A stretch of DNA of 64,000 nucleotides from Zygnema cylindricum (GCA_037447655.1 JBBHKE010002640.1:732696-796695); one strand, 5' to 3'. Positions 23,301 to 35,660 are shown, numbered from the stretch's first letter. The notes: generated by a model from the letters alone, not told the origin. Numbers and translations: made by a program.

Positions 23301-25195
23301 TGGTTACAAATGTGACAGGAGAAACCAAGGATGAGTCTTCTCAAGAGGATAATGAGCTTTTTCTTAACGAGAATCTGGAGGAGAAGAAGATCCCTCGTAA
23401 ACAAAAATGTGCCCTTGGAGAAATTCGAGAGGCTCCACAAGAAGGATGGATCATCGACTCAGGTGCATCCATGCATATGTATCGTGATAAGGAACTCTTC
23501 ACTAAGCTTAGAAAGATCCTTACTGTAGAGATAGAGTATTGGGATGGGAGAGTGGTTACTACAGATCTAGTGGGATTAGTAGATCTGAAAGTCTTAGTGG
23601 AGGGTAAGACTTCTATACTTACATTCTTAGATGTACTTTACATTCCTCAACTGAGTAAAAATCTTGTCTCTACGTTTGTGTTAGATGACAAAGAGTTTGA
23701 TACCTTCACTAGAAAGGGAGTCATTACTGTTGAAGGTCATGGGCATTAAGACTCGGCTGCGATCCACTCCCACTAGGAGTCACACTTGCACCAGCAGGTG
23801 GAGCACTAGGGCTAATAGGAGCACTTGCAACAGGAGCTGACCCATTATCAGACGTTCCTAAGTTGATGATTTGGCATAAGCGGTTCGGGCATCTACATTT
23901 TGATAGGTTAAGGGAAATGAAAAAGCTTAGGGTAGTAGAAGGCATTCAGTTTGGGGATAATGAAATGATGGATGATTGTAGTGGCTGTGCTCAAGGTAAG
24001 GCTCACAAACTTCCCTTTCCCAAAGCCGCCACATATAGAGGTGAGTAAGTATTAGATTTGGTCCACTCAGATATTTGGGGACCTGCAAAAGTACCTTCGG
24101 TTGGAGGAAAAAGGTTTATGATGACAATAACCGATGACTGGTCTAGATACTCTAGAGTATACTTTCTAAAAACAAAGTATGAAGCATCAACTTACTTCAA
24201 AGAATATAAAGCATGGAGTGAGAAGTTGCATGAAACCCCTTTTAAGAGGATAAGAAGTGATAATGGGGGAGAATATACCTCTAACTAGTTTGAGGAATAT
24301 GTGAGAGATAAGGGAGTACAGCACCAAAAAATTGTACCATATAACCTAGAACAAAATGGAGTAGCTGAGAGGTTGAATTGAACACTAGGAGATAGTGCAT
24401 GCAGTATGTTGGCCGACAGGAAAATAAGAAAGAGATTTTGGGCAAAGGCAATAAACTGTGCCTACTACATTACAATAGAGTCCATACCTCAATTGTAAAG
24501 AGATTGACACCTTATGAGAGATGGGTTGGAAGGAAACCGGATATTTCACACCTTAAAGTGTTCGGTAGCCAAGTTTACAGTCTTGACACGAATAAGGAAA
24601 ATGTGGAAATTAGATGTTAAGGGAAAACCTAGATAGTTTGTGGGATATGATGAGGATGTTATAGGGTATAGAGTCTATGACTTAGCAAAGAAGGATATCA
24701 TCCTGGTCAAACACCTAGTTGTCATGGATGAAGGAAAGTCATTTGATCCCTTCAAATATACAAAGAAGATAAAAATCAGATTCGAGTCCCAAAGTGAGGA
24801 GAACTTGGTCGTTCCTGAAAGAGACATGAGTGAAACCGTGATTGCAGATTTAAGGGAGATCCGAGATACAGAAGACTCATCGGAAACCTCACATACTCTT
24901 ATGGACCTCGAAGAGATAGAAGAAGAGGGACCAGAACCGGCTTCCATGGAAAGGGGGGCTGATGAGAAAGTGAGAAGAAACCCAAGACTTCCATCCATTC
25001 CAGCTTCAGAGTTTGAGGGAGGAAGGAGGAGCAGCAAAATGATACGAGAAAAAAAGGTCGCTCATAAGGTAACTAAGCTATCTCACCTAGATGAGCCTCA
25101 GTCTTACTCGGAGGCAGTGAATAGTCGTGAGAAAGAAAGATGGATTAGAGCCATAAATGATGAGATGGCTTCTATCATGGAAGCAAATACTTGAG
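23300..25195 (+). pseudogene. Element D protease and integrase
   Basis: Protease has the active site IIDSGASMHM (near 23455). Its coding sequence is interrupted at 23731-23855 by an antisense Gag patch. The integrase zinc region (IWHKRFGHLHFDRL, CSGCAQGKAH) and core (HSDIWGPAKV, TDDWSRYS, RSDNGGEYTS, EQNGVAERLN) follow, with stops at 24046, 24286 and 24378 and a frame loss near 24470. The linker ends in the FEGGRRSSKM motif at about 25010. Confidence 0.85.
23731..23855 (-). repeat. Antisense patch of family-B LTR/Gag start inside element D protease
   Basis: On the minus strand this reads MSDNGSAPVASAPISP through to LNAHDLQ, the Gag start encoded at the end of family-B LTRs (compare 11287-11420). 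One edge coincides with the LTR end sequence TTCA. It replaces protease coding sequence still present in element G, and the frame resumes at FPKLMIWHKR-like sequence (VPKLMIWHKR). Confidence 0.8.
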
Positions 25196-26675
25196 AACTA
25201 GCGGAATGTCCTCCAGACAGAAAACCTATAGGGTGTAAATGGGTATTTAAACTAAAAATGAACCCAGATAATACTATTGAGAGATATAAGGCTCGATTGG
25301 TAACGAAGGGGTTCACCCAAAATCAGGGGATTGACTATGAGGAGACCTTTGCTCCAGTTGTTCGGTTCCCATTAGTAAGGATTCTCCTCAGTCTGGCTGC
25401 AGCGGAAGACATGGAAATCCACCAAGTGGACATTAAGATTGCTTTTCTTAATGGTGAGTTAGAGGAAGAAATTTACATGAGACAACCCGATGGGTTCGTG
25501 GAAGAAAGAGAAAAGAGCAAAGTGTGCAGGCTCATAAAGTCCTTATATGGACTGAAGCACGCTCCCCGACAGTAGAATAACAAACTAGATGAGTTTCTTA
25601 CCGGTCTAGGATATATTTGTATCAGCTCTGACCATTCTATCTATATGTTTAAAGATGAGAATGGTATCATTTTTATCGCAATATATGTGTATGATCTGCT
25701 TGTGTAGAGTAAATCTTTGGAAAAGATCAATAAGCTAAAGAAAGATCTTAGGGGCAGATTTGATATGAAGGATTTTGGGGAGGCAAAATATATTTTGGGG
25801 ATCAAAATGGAGAGAGATAGGGGGAAGAAGATTATCCGACTTACTCAGAAAAAAACAATAGGGAATAAATGCTTGAGAAATTCTAGATGGAAAATGCTAA
25901 CAGTTGTACCACGCCTATTGACTTGAAAAAAGTAAGTGATGGGAGTGTAGAAGGAGGAGTGATGATCTTAGACGATCAGATGAGTCCAGAGGAGAGAGAG
26001 TTTATGAAGTCAATCCCTTATAGACAGGTCGTAGGAAGTTTAATCTATTTTATGAACTGTACCAGGCCGGACATAGTCGCAGCAGTTGGAGTACTCAGTA
26101 GGAGTCTTAATGATCCTAGGAAGAGAGACTGGGAGGCAGCCAAGAGAGTCATGAGATATCTGGTTGGAACCAGAGAATTATGGTTGCATTTAGGAGGGGA
26201 GCACACTGATATCACCACTTGGAGTGATGCCAGTTATGGGGATGCACCTATGAGAAGATGCACTTCTGGATATGTTTTGTATGTGGGGGAAGGTGCTTGC
26301 TGTTGGAGCAGTAAGCAACAAAAGGTGGTTGCTCAGTCTACTATGGAGGCTGAGTATATGGCGTATTGTTCTGCTGTAAAAAAACTAATGTGGGTGAAGT
26401 CATTGTTGCAAGAACTGGGATATATGAAGCAGGGAGTGCATGAAATCTTTTGCGATAATCAAGTTGAAATCTTAATTGCTGTCAATCTAAAACACCATTT
26501 CAAAGCAAAACATATGGACATAAAATTGAGCTTCGTAAGAGAAAAAGTTGAAAATAAATTTTTAAATCTTGTGCATAGACCAGATGAAGAAATGGTGGCT
26601 GAAATGATGACCAAACCTGTGCCCTTTCCTAAATTAAAATATTGTCGGGGAAAATGCGAGTTGAAAGAAAATTAA
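25196..26675 (+). pseudogene. Element D reverse transcriptase and RNase H
   Basis: Reverse transcriptase runs from CKWVFKLKMNPDNTIERY through DIKIAFLNGELEEEIYM to SLYGLKHAPRQ, then a stop at 25576. The active site reads YVYD instead of YVDD and is followed by a stop (25707). A frame change lies at about 25865-25890. RNase H is open to 26675 (TWSDASYGD, TMEAEYMA, CDNQVEI). Confidence 0.88.
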
Positions 26676-26699
26676 AATTAGACTAGAAAATAAGGGTAG

Positions 26700-27738
26700 T
26701 GTTGAAATTAATAGATTTTTAGAGTATTTTCTAGGTTTAAATATGTTAGTATAAAAGAAAAGAAAAGGACGAGCAGCGTGCCTCCACCTCTCATCTCTCT
26801 AGCCCCCATACTTGTTGTAGTCACTAAAGGATAGAGAGGGTGGTTGATCCATGGCTGCCTTAGTTCAACATGCAGTTGTTTTTTAGTAGGTTACTAAAAA
26901 TATACCTTACTGATCCGGGATTTGATTCCGGTAACTGCGGTTCGTCAAGTTGGCCGATAGGTCAACTTTATCCTACAAGACTAGGACCAATGCTAAGTGA
27001 TATAGTATATGATAGATATATATATATTTAGGGAGGAACAAATCCATTTAACTAAAACTGTATACGGCATGCATAGATACAGTTTTATGAAAGTACAAAG
27101 TACGATTCTATTTTGAAACGGATACCACGCATTTTGTTTCGACAGTGAAACAAATGTTGCGCAAGTATTTATAACGGCTAAGATTGTGTCTCCCTGCAAA
27201 TCCAACGGCGCACATCTTCGCCAAAATCCCAAAGTGGTCACTTTGGCGTTTTGTGACGTGGCATGACTTGGAGCCACGTGGAGATATGACATTCGATCAT
27301 GGGAATTCTGAGGAATGTACGGACGAGTGAAAAGCGGACACGCGTTCGCTTAATAGACTTGTCGTATAAAGGCCGTACAAAAGTTACACCGGCAGTAGTA
27401 CTTTTTGGTACGGTACAGTAATCTGATTGGTTCGTACTTCAGTAGATAGAAGTTATTAGAGGGAATTAGAACTTAGAAAATTTTGGTTGGTAGTCACCTC
27501 TCTCTTTGAGAGTTTGTACAAATTGGCATTTTTTACTGCCTCATGACTTATCGGCTGGTTGGTCGTTTTCAGTGACTCTTTTTGCTACGGACTCACGGGA
27601 GTCCACGCTGCATAGGGGTGCAGTCAAACTGTTATTTTGCCTTCTTGGATAGCAGTGGTTGTGGCTTGAAGTGGGTTAGTTAAATACAATCTATAGGCTT
27701 CTTATATTCTGTGGTCGAATGGAGGACGCAGAATTGCA
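26700..27738 (+). repeat. 3' LTR of element D
   Basis: It starts TGTTGAAATTAATAG and ends GAATTGCA. It has the perfect T-arm-like hairpin CCGGGATTTGATTCCGG (26915-26931), further stem-loops to 26986, the GTAC-rich hairpin (27373-27413) and the GACTC hairpin (27590-27603). The next base belongs to element G. Confidence 0.88.
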
Positions 27739-29849
27739 CCTTAACATCTTCGTCATATCCTAGAAAGTATCCAAGTTTTCCCTTAGCATCTAGTTTCCAG
27801 TTTTTCTTATCCGTGTCAAGATTGTAAACTTGGCTACCGAACACTTTAAGGTGTGAAATATCTCGTTTCCTTCCAACCCATCTCTCATAAGGTGTCACTC
27901 CCTTTATAGTTGAGGTAACGACTCTATTCTTTATGTAGTTGGCGCAGTTCATTGCCTCTGCCCAAAATCTCTTTCCTATTTTCTTTTCTGCCAACATACT
28001 GCATGCACTATCTCCTAGTGTCCGATTCAACCTCTCAGCTACCCCATTTTGTTCCAGGTTATATGGTACAGTTTTTTGGTTCTGTACTCCCTCATCTCTT
28101 AGATATTCCTCAAACCGGTTAGAGGTATATTCTCCCCCAAAATCACTCCTTATCCTCTTAATGGGGGTTTCATACAACTTCTCACTCCATGCTGTATATT
28201 TTTTGAAGTAAGTTGATGCTTCAGACTTTGTTTTTAGAAAGTATACTCTAGAGTATCTAGACCAGTCATCGGTTATTGTCATCATAAACCTTTTTCCTCC
28301 AACCGAAGGTATTTTTGTAGGTCCCCAAATATCTGAGTGGACCAAATCTAATACTTACTCACCTCAATATGTGGCGGCTTTGGGAAAGGGAAGTTTGTGA
28401 GCCTTACCTTGAGCACAGCCACTACAATCATCCATCATTTCATTATCCCCAAACTGAATGCGTTCTACTACCCCAAGCTTTTTCATTTCCCTCAACCTAT
28501 CAATATGTACGCACCCTAACGGCTTATGCCAAATCATCAACTTAGGAACACCAACATAGTAAGCATTCTTCTTTTCATTACCCAAGTTAAGCCTAAACTT
28601 TCCTTGGCTACCCTTATCTGCCGTGAAGTAAACTTCATCCCCATACTTAGCTGTAAAGACTCCCTTTCTAGTGAAGGTACCAAACTCTTTGTCATATAAC
28701 ACAGACGTAGAGAAAAGATTTTTACTCAGCTGAGGAATGTAAAGTACATATGAGAATGTAAGTATAGAAGTCTTACCCTCCACTACAACTTTCAGATCTA
28801 CTAATCCCACTAGATCTGTAGTAACCACTCTCCCATCCCCATACTCTATCTCTACACTAAGGATTTTTCTTAGCTTAGTGAAGAGTTCCTTATCAGGATA
28901 CATATGCATGGATGCACCTGAGTCGATGATCCATCCTTCTTGTGGAGCCTCACGAATTGCTCCATGGGCATATTTCTGTCTACGAGGGATCTCCTTCTCC
29001 TCATGATTCTCGTCAAGAAGAAGCTCCCCATCCTCATGAGAAGACTCATCCTTAGTTTCTCCTGTCACTTATGTAACCACAAGTGCCTTTTTCTTCCATC
29101 TAGAAGAACCCCCTCCATGGTTCTTTTAGAGCCTCAGCGCCGACTGCTTGACACAGTCTGCGATGAAGTGTCCCGGCTTTTTGCAAAAATGACAAATACC
29201 CTTTGGGGGCCTCGGTCCTTCAGAATCATCTCTTTCCCCTTTGTAGGTATTCTTTAGGTCCTTCCCCCATCGGTCCCCTCCTGCTGCTAGAGCTTGAATG
29301 CTTTTTCCTCCTCTCCTAATCTCCATTGTGTTTTCCTGCACAAGTATCATCTTGACCACTGTGTTCCATTTCCATGAATTATCAACAATTTCTTGTACTC
29401 GGTACACTATGTTCTCGTACTCATCTGGTAACTTCATGGTAAGGGTGTTAACTTTCATTTTCATTGTACCTATCCATTCGGCACTTTCCATCTCCATTTT
29501 CAAACAAGAAAGATCATTACAGGAATCTAACATCTTTCCTCCTTTGTAAGTGTAACTCACTAGCTTTTGCTCAGCCAACTGGAGCTTCCGAATAGTTCCA
29601 GCTCTATAAATCTCCACCAAACTCATCCACAACTCCTCGGCCTTGTAAATGTGAAGATGAGGAGTGGCCAAAGCTTGAGTGAGGTGCCTCACAATGAAAA
29701 TCTTGGCAGCCATGTTTACATCCTCCCACATTTAAATATCGTTCTCCGCGGTCTTCACGGTCGCCGATCTTGGGCCTGTGGCAATAAGAGTGAGGGGTGT
29801 CTCCTTCCCTGTCCTCTTTTTAGACACACTTCTGTCCCCATCATCTGCC
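27739..29849 (-). pseudogene. Element G, truncated copia Gag, protease and integrase
   Basis: Minus strand, same family as D. Gag core (about 29790-29130) ends with the zinc knuckle CHFCKKPGHFIADC. Protease has IIDSGASMHM. The integrase zinc region (IWHKPLGCVHIDRL, CSGCAQGKAH) and core follow, with the second Asp motif as RSDFGGEYTS (Asn to Phe) and the Glu motif EQNGVAERLN. Stops fall at about 29128, 29070 and 28350. The open integrase reaches YDEDVK at about 27745, where the D LTR cuts it. The Gag N-terminus is cut by the E LTR at 29850. RT, RNase H and both LTRs are missing. Confidence 0.88.
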
Positions 29850-30594
29850 TGTTGTCTTTTTTTTTTGGAAAGCTTTCAGTCTCAGAGCACTGCAGCTGCT
29901 TTACAGACAAAGCAGTGCAGATGCTATACAGCAGAGCAACGCAGCAGCAGAGCTGACAGAGCAGCGCAGCTGCTATATAGCAGAGCAGCGCAGCAGCACA
30001 GCAGCGAAGCTGCAACACAGACAGGACAACGCAACCACGATTATATTTGATATAGTCCGTACGGACAACGCAGCCTCTGATATTCTTAAAGTGATTCTGT
30101 ACAGGATAGAGCAAATGCGATAGATACGATTCTAGTCAACGTAGTGGGTAACTCAGTGGTAGCTTAGTGATAGCTCAGTGGTAGCTTAGTGATAGCTCAG
30201 TGGTAGCTTGACAGATTAGTGGTAGCTTGGTGGTTTGATGTACCTCTCAAGTACACTGGTGTTGCCAGTTCAACAGAATTATAAGACTTAGGACTCAGAA
30301 CATATTATGTATCCAGACTTCCAAGTAGTAAAACTGCAGACAGTTTTTGGGAAACTTTTGAGTATTAAAACTTGAGTGTTGTCTGGTCAATTATGCTGAA
30401 ACTTTGGGAGTTATCACTGTTTATGCTACTCTATATTCTGATAGAGTTTTGTGAGGTTTGGATGCTTGTATAAGAGTTGGTAGCACTTAAGAACAGTTGT
30501 TTGGATGGATTCTTGATAGCTTTTGAGAGTGTATCATGTCTACTTCTACTATTACTGTTGCTCCTCCACCTGCACTAGTGGTTGTAGAACAACA
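29850..30594 (+). repeat. 5' LTR of element E
   Basis: It starts TGTTGTC plus a T run and ends GTAGAACAACA. Two internal simple repeats stand out: GCAGC-rich DNA at 29885-30020, and 22-bp copies of TAGCTCAGTGGTAGCTTAGT (plus GA) at about 30150-30238. The gag ATG is at 30536, so 59 bases of coding sequence lie in the LTR. Confidence 0.88.
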
Positions 30595-33000
30595 GGTTAT
30601 GGGCCTGTCATCAAGAATTCCCATCTTTTCCGGGGATAAGTATGTTTACTGGGCGGATATGGTGGAGACACATTTTGAGAATGTCAATCTTTTAGATATG
30701 TTGGATGGTTCGCTGGATGAATCTGATCCGTCATGGTCTAAGAAAAATACGCAATCTCGTTCTATTCTGGAATTTTGTATATCTGAAGACTTAGCTATGT
30801 GACGGATAAAAATGAAAAAAGCAATTGATATCTGGAAATCACTTAAAAGTGATTATGAAAAGGCCAATGTCCGAAAGAGCTTCTAATGGCTGGAAAAATT
30901 TGGGACTATAAGTATACTGGCGGTACAATGGCTGAATATTCTAACAAATTTCGTATCCTTGTAGATGCACATGCTTGTGCAGGTGGGGTGTTTCCTCCTT
31001 TTCAACAGGCAGCATTGCTCATGAGGGGTCTCCCTCGTAGTATGAAAGGAGCATCTGACATGCTCAAACAAAAAGATAAATCTAGCTGGACTTTACAGTT
31101 AGCTATCAATATTTTACTAAAAGAGGAAGCTACATCTAATATTCTCAATGTTGAGCAAGTACAGGCTTTTAATTCAGAATTTGAGAAAAAGGGACAATTT
31201 AATCAGCAGAGGAATCAGTTTCATCAGTTCAGACAGTTTAATCAAGGTGGAAATAGACAATCCAACAATGCATGCTTTTATTGTAGTGAGAGAGGTCATG
31301 GATACAAATTCTGTCCTAAACTTAAAAAAGCTAACGATACAGGTTTATACAGGCCGGGATGGCAACAAAGCCAGTTTTACAAAGGCTTCACGGGGCCTAC
31401 ACCTCGTGGAAATGCACTGTTTTCGGCTTCTTCGTCTCTCCAAGACGAGACTTTGACGGTTTCTACGGAGGTCGATACGGATCTATTCGCTATGGCGGCT
31501 GCAATGGAGGGCGCGAAGGACCCCGGATGGATAATGGATACAGGAGCATCAGCCCACATGTGCTGGAACAAGGCCATCTTCAAAAATATGAAATCAACGC
31601 CGGAGAAAAATATTTATTATGCTTGTGGAATGAGTGTCCAAACTCGTGCTGTGGGTGATGTGTCCTTACTAGTTGATGTAGAAGGAAAAATAATTGAAAG
31701 GACTCTTCACAATGTCTTATTTGTGTCTGACTTTAAGAAAAATCTGTTTTCTACGTCGTTGGTAGAGAGCAAAGGCTTTGAGGTTAATTTGAAAAATGGT
31801 CGGCAGGTTGTTAGCAAAAATGGCAAGGTTGCGGTTACATGTACTAGAGATAGTAACAAGATTTATCGCATGGATGTGGCTAATACCAAGGAGAATGATG
31901 TTTTGTACTCCGGTGTTTTGCACTCAGATGAGTTGTGGCATAAAAGATTAGGCCATGTTAATTATGATAGTTTGAGGAAAATGGTCATTGCTGGAAAAAT
32001 AGAGGGTGTATCAATCACAGATGGGCCGGTCAAAACTTGCGATGGTTGCGCTTTAGGCAAAATCCACAGATTGCCATTTCCTAAGGAGTTTGAGCATCGG
32101 TCAACGAAACTTTTACAACAAATTCATTCGGATGTCTTTGGTCCGGCGAAGGTTCCATCTGCCGGAGGGATGAAATATATGGTCACCTTCACAGATGATT
32201 TCTCCAGGTTTACAAAAGTTTACTTCATGAAGAAGAAGAGTGAAGTGTTTGGTCACTTCAAACATTATAAAACATGGGCTGAAAAACTTCATAATTCATC
32301 TATTTTGCAGCTCAGATCAGACAATGGTGGTGAATATACATCGAAGGAATTTGAAACCTTTTTACTCTAGGAAGTCATTAGTCATCTATTGACTACTCCA
32401 TATTCACCGGAACAAAATGGGGTGTCGGAGAGACTGAATAGAACTCTCACGGAGAGCTCTAGGTCAATGCTCGCAGATAAAAATGTGGATCCGAAATTCT
32501 GGGCTGAGGCTCTAAATTGTGCAGTTTATATTAAGAATAGGATAGGATCAAGATCGGTAGAAACTACTCCTTACGAGATATGGACAGGTAGCAAACCAGA
32601 TGTTAGCCATTTCAAGGTCTTTGGTAGTCAATGCTTTATATTGGATACGTCTACAGATAGATGGAAAATGGAACCGAAAGGATTACCGGGTATTCTGTTA
32701 GGATATGATGATCACTCAAAAGGTTATAGAGTCTTTGTGTTTGAAAGGCAGAAAATAGTTGTAGCTAGAAACATCATTGTTAAAGATGAACTAGACTCCA
32801 TAGAATTATTTCAAATGACAGAGCAGCAAAAGCAACAAAAAATACAGGAGTATGTCATCTTAGATTACATGCAGGAAATTGTCCAGCAGATTCCACAAAC
32901 TCCGGTAATAACTCCGGAGTTAGACTCTCTCCAAGTTCCTCACCAACTTCGGGTCCAGACAGACCATCAGCGCAATCAGGAAGACACGGATCGGAACTAG
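30536..33000 (+). pseudogene. Element E Gag, protease and integrase
   Basis: Gag starts in the LTR (MSTSTITVAPPPALVVVEQQ) and continues as VMGLSSRIPIFSGDKYVYW. A stop lies at 30800 and a frame change near 30880. From 30886 a long open stretch holds the zinc knuckle CFYCSERGHGYKFC, the protease site IMDTGASAHMCWN, the integrase zinc region (ELWHKRLGHVNYDSL, CDGCALGK) and core (HSDVFGPAKV, RSDNGGEYTS). A stop at 32368 precedes the Glu motif EQNGVSERLN. The C-terminal part (SHFKVFGSQCF) ends at 33000. A short repeat CAATCAGCG occurs in the linker at about 32965-33060. Confidence 0.9.
30595..30609 (+). promoter_or_regulatory. Primer-binding site of element E, internal tRNA-iMet type
   Basis: GGTTATGGGCCTGTC directly after the LTR. 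The first 11 bases match the complement of the initiator tRNA-Met anticodon loop and stem exactly. Confidence 0.75.
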
Positions 33001-33162
33001 CGCAATCAGCAAGACACGGATCGCAACCTGCACAATCAGCGCAATCAGCGCAATGCGCGGCATCCAACGATCTCAGCCTCAGAATTTCCAGGGGGGAGAA
33101 GATCAAGCAACCGCCTGCAAGCAAGCTCTCACTTTGCCTACTCGGCAGTCTCAGGGGAGCCC

Positions 33163-34734
33163 TTGACCATCCAAGAGGCCTTCTCATCACCAGAGCAGAA
33201 TCACTGGATTGAGGCGGCAAACGACGAAATGAAGTCGATCATGGAGGCTCAAACATGGGAGCTTGTGGACCTTCATCCGGACCGAAAAGCGATCGGCAGC
33301 AAATGGGTATTCAAGGTGAAGTTAAATCCCGATAACACCATTGAACGCTATAAGGCCAGACTTGTGGCGAAGGGATATAATCAAAAGGAAGGAATCGATT
33401 TTGAAGAAACATTTTCTCCGGTTGTAAGATTTCCAACTGTTAGGATTTTGCTTTCCCTAGGTGCTATAGAAGATATGGAAATCCATCAGATGGATGTAAA
33501 AACGGCCTTTTTGCATGGAGAACTAGAAGAGACCATTTACATGCAGGAGCATGAAAAGTATGTGGAACCAGGAAAAGAGCACTTAGTATGCAAGTTGCTA
33601 AAATCTTTGTACGACCTAAAACAGGCCCCCAGACAGTGGAATATAAAGCTTGATGAATTCTTGAGTAGTCTAAGATTTCAAAGGATAAGTTCTGATCACT
33701 CTGTCTACGTTCTAAAGGGTGAAAATGGGATAGTGTATATAGCAGTATATGTAGATGATTTGCTATTAATTAGCAAATCAATGGCTGAAATTAACAAAAT
33801 CAAAACTGCTCTAAACTCACAGTTCGAGATGAAAGACCTCGGTGAGGCAAAATATATTTTGGGTATCCAGGTAGAGAGGGACAGAAATAAAAAAATAATG
33901 AAATTGACTGAAAAATAGGCTATTCGAAACATGTTAGATGAGTACGGAATGCGGGGGGCAAAAGGATGTTTAACTCCAATGAAGTTTCGGCAGAAGTTAG
34001 ATGGAGAAAAGACAGAACCAGGTGTCATTGTTAGCGAGAATTTAGAGTCAGGGGAGAATGATCATATGACAATAATACCTTATAGACAGATAGTGGGAAG
34101 CTTAATATATTTCATGAACTGTACCCGTCCTGACATTGCTGCAGCAGTCGGGGTACTGAGCAGGAGTCTAGAAAAACCGAGAAAATCTGATCTTGATGCA
34201 GCAAGGAGAGTCTTAAGATATTTGGCAGGAACTAAAGATCTCAAACTCACTCTAGGGGAAGGAGAAGTCAAGTTGCAAACATGAAGTGATGCAAGCTATG
34301 GCGGCATGCCAAGCCGAAAATCCACCACGGGATTCGTTCTACAAATTGGGAACGGTACTTGCTGCTGGAGCAGCAAACTTCAAAAGGTTACAGCACAGTC
34401 GACAATGGAGTCAGAATATATGGCAGCAAGCTCGGCCCTCAAAGAACTCTTATGGGTAAAATACATATTACAAGAACTAGGATACATGGAAGTTGGTCCA
34501 CAAGTGATCTAATGTGATAACCAGGCTGCCATTGCCATAGCTTCTAACCCGAGTCATCACTTCAAAAGCAAGCACATGGATGTACGATTACACTTTGTAA
34601 GAGAAAAAGTGTTCTCTAGAGTGCTTAAATTATGTTATTTGCCAGATGCAAAAATGATTGCTGATATGCTCACTAAAGCCCTTCCTGCTGCTAAGCTGAA
34701 GTATTCTAGGGACGCAGTGGGATTAAGTGAATAG
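33163..34734 (+). pseudogene. Element E reverse transcriptase and RNase H
   Basis: Reverse transcriptase is intact through YVDDLLLISKS (about 33750), then a TAG stops it at 33916. RNase H follows from 33931. Two of its Trp codons are stops: the W of TWSDAS at 34281 is TGA, and the W of WCDNQA at 34510 is TAA. Otherwise the domain is clear to GLSE at 34731. The purine tract TTTAGGGGAG precedes the LTR. Confidence 0.9.
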
Positions 34735-34894
34735 TTGAATTGCTGCACTGCTATACTGCCACTCTGCGATAAATCCACCATTGTGAGGTAGTGGGACTGG
34801 GTGACTTGCTAATTGCTATATTGCTATGCTGCGATGCTGCGCTAGTTTATCACCGCAGCTGCGCCGGGATACTGAGTCTAAAGCTTTAGGGGAG

Positions 34895-35660
34895 TATTGT
34901 CTTTTTGGAAAGCTTTCAGTCTCACAGCAGCGCAGCTGCTTTACAGACAAAGCAGCGCAACTGCTATACAACAGAGCAACGCAGCTGCTATACAGCACAG
35001 GAGCTGCTATACAGCAGAGCAGCGCAGCAGCAGAGCAGCGCAGCAGCGAAGCTGCAACACAGACAGGACAAGGCAACCACGATTATATTTGATATGGTCC
35101 GTACAGACAACGCAACGTCTGATATTCTTAATGTGATTCTGTACAGGATAGAGCAACTGCGATAGATACGATTCTAGTCAACTTAGTGGGAACTTAGTGG
35201 TAACTTAGTGGGTAGCTCAGTGGTAGCTCAATGGTAGCTTAGTGTAGCTCAGTGGTAGCTCAGTGGTAGCTAGTGGTAGCTTAGTATTAGCTTGGCAGCT
35301 TGACGTACCTCTCAGGTACACTGGTATTGCCGGTATAACACTAGTATAAGACTTAGGACTCAGAACACATGATGTATCCAGACTTCCAAGTAGTAAAACT
35401 GCAGACAGTTTTTGAAAAACTTTTGAGTATTATATCTTGAGTGTTGTCCGGTCAATTGTGTTATAACTTTGGGAGTTATTAGTGTTTACGGTACTCTGTA
35501 TTCTGATAGAGTTTTGTGAGGTTTGGATGCTTGTATAAGAATTGGTGAGCACTTAAGGACAGCTGTTTGGTAGGATTCTTGATAGCTTCTGAGAGTGTAT
35601 CATGTCTACTTCTACTACTAATGCTGCTCCTCCACCTGCACCAGTGGTTGTAGAACAACA
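34895..35660 (+). repeat. 3' LTR of element E
   Basis: It starts TATTGTCTTTTTGG (first G mutated to A compared with the 5' copy) and ends TAGAACAACA. It has the GCAGC-rich segment at 34925-35060 and the GCTCAGTGGTAGC repeats at about 35210-35290. The Gag start codons (MSTSTTNAAPPPAPVVVEQQ) sit at its end and run into unrelated sequence at 35661. Confidence 0.88.

Larger units (their letters stand above)
21307..27738 (+). mobile_element. Ty1/copia element D
   Basis: A 6.4-kb element with LTRs at 21307-22332 and 26700-27738 and decayed gag-pol in copia order. The left flank is gypsy Gag and the right flank is the pol gene of element G on the other strand. The 5-bp flanks (AGTCG and CCTTA) do not match, so the copy is probably a recombinant or has been rearranged. 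The primer site CGTTATGGGCCCACC starts at 22333. D and G are closely related copies of one family. Confidence 0.9.
29850..35660 (+). mobile_element. Ty1/copia element E
   Basis: A 5.8-kb element with LTRs at 29850-30594 and 34895-35660. The primer site at 30595 is GGTTATGGGCC, an 11-base match to the initiator tRNA-Met anticodon complement. It lies in the Gag region of G on the left, but G does not resume on the right and no target duplication is seen. It is related to F and to the inside of C. All reading frames are interrupted. Confidence 0.9.

Noticed and set aside
29870-30020. Open stretches rich in Ala, Cys, Gln and Leu on both strands in the E LTRs (also at 34816-35165)
   Set aside because: They come from the GCAGC simple repeat in the LTR, which is open in several frames. 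They are not genes.
33000-33160. Cys/Asp-rich repeat peptide on the minus strand of element E
   Set aside because: It is the complement of the CAATCAGCG repeat in the Pol linker, not a separate protein.
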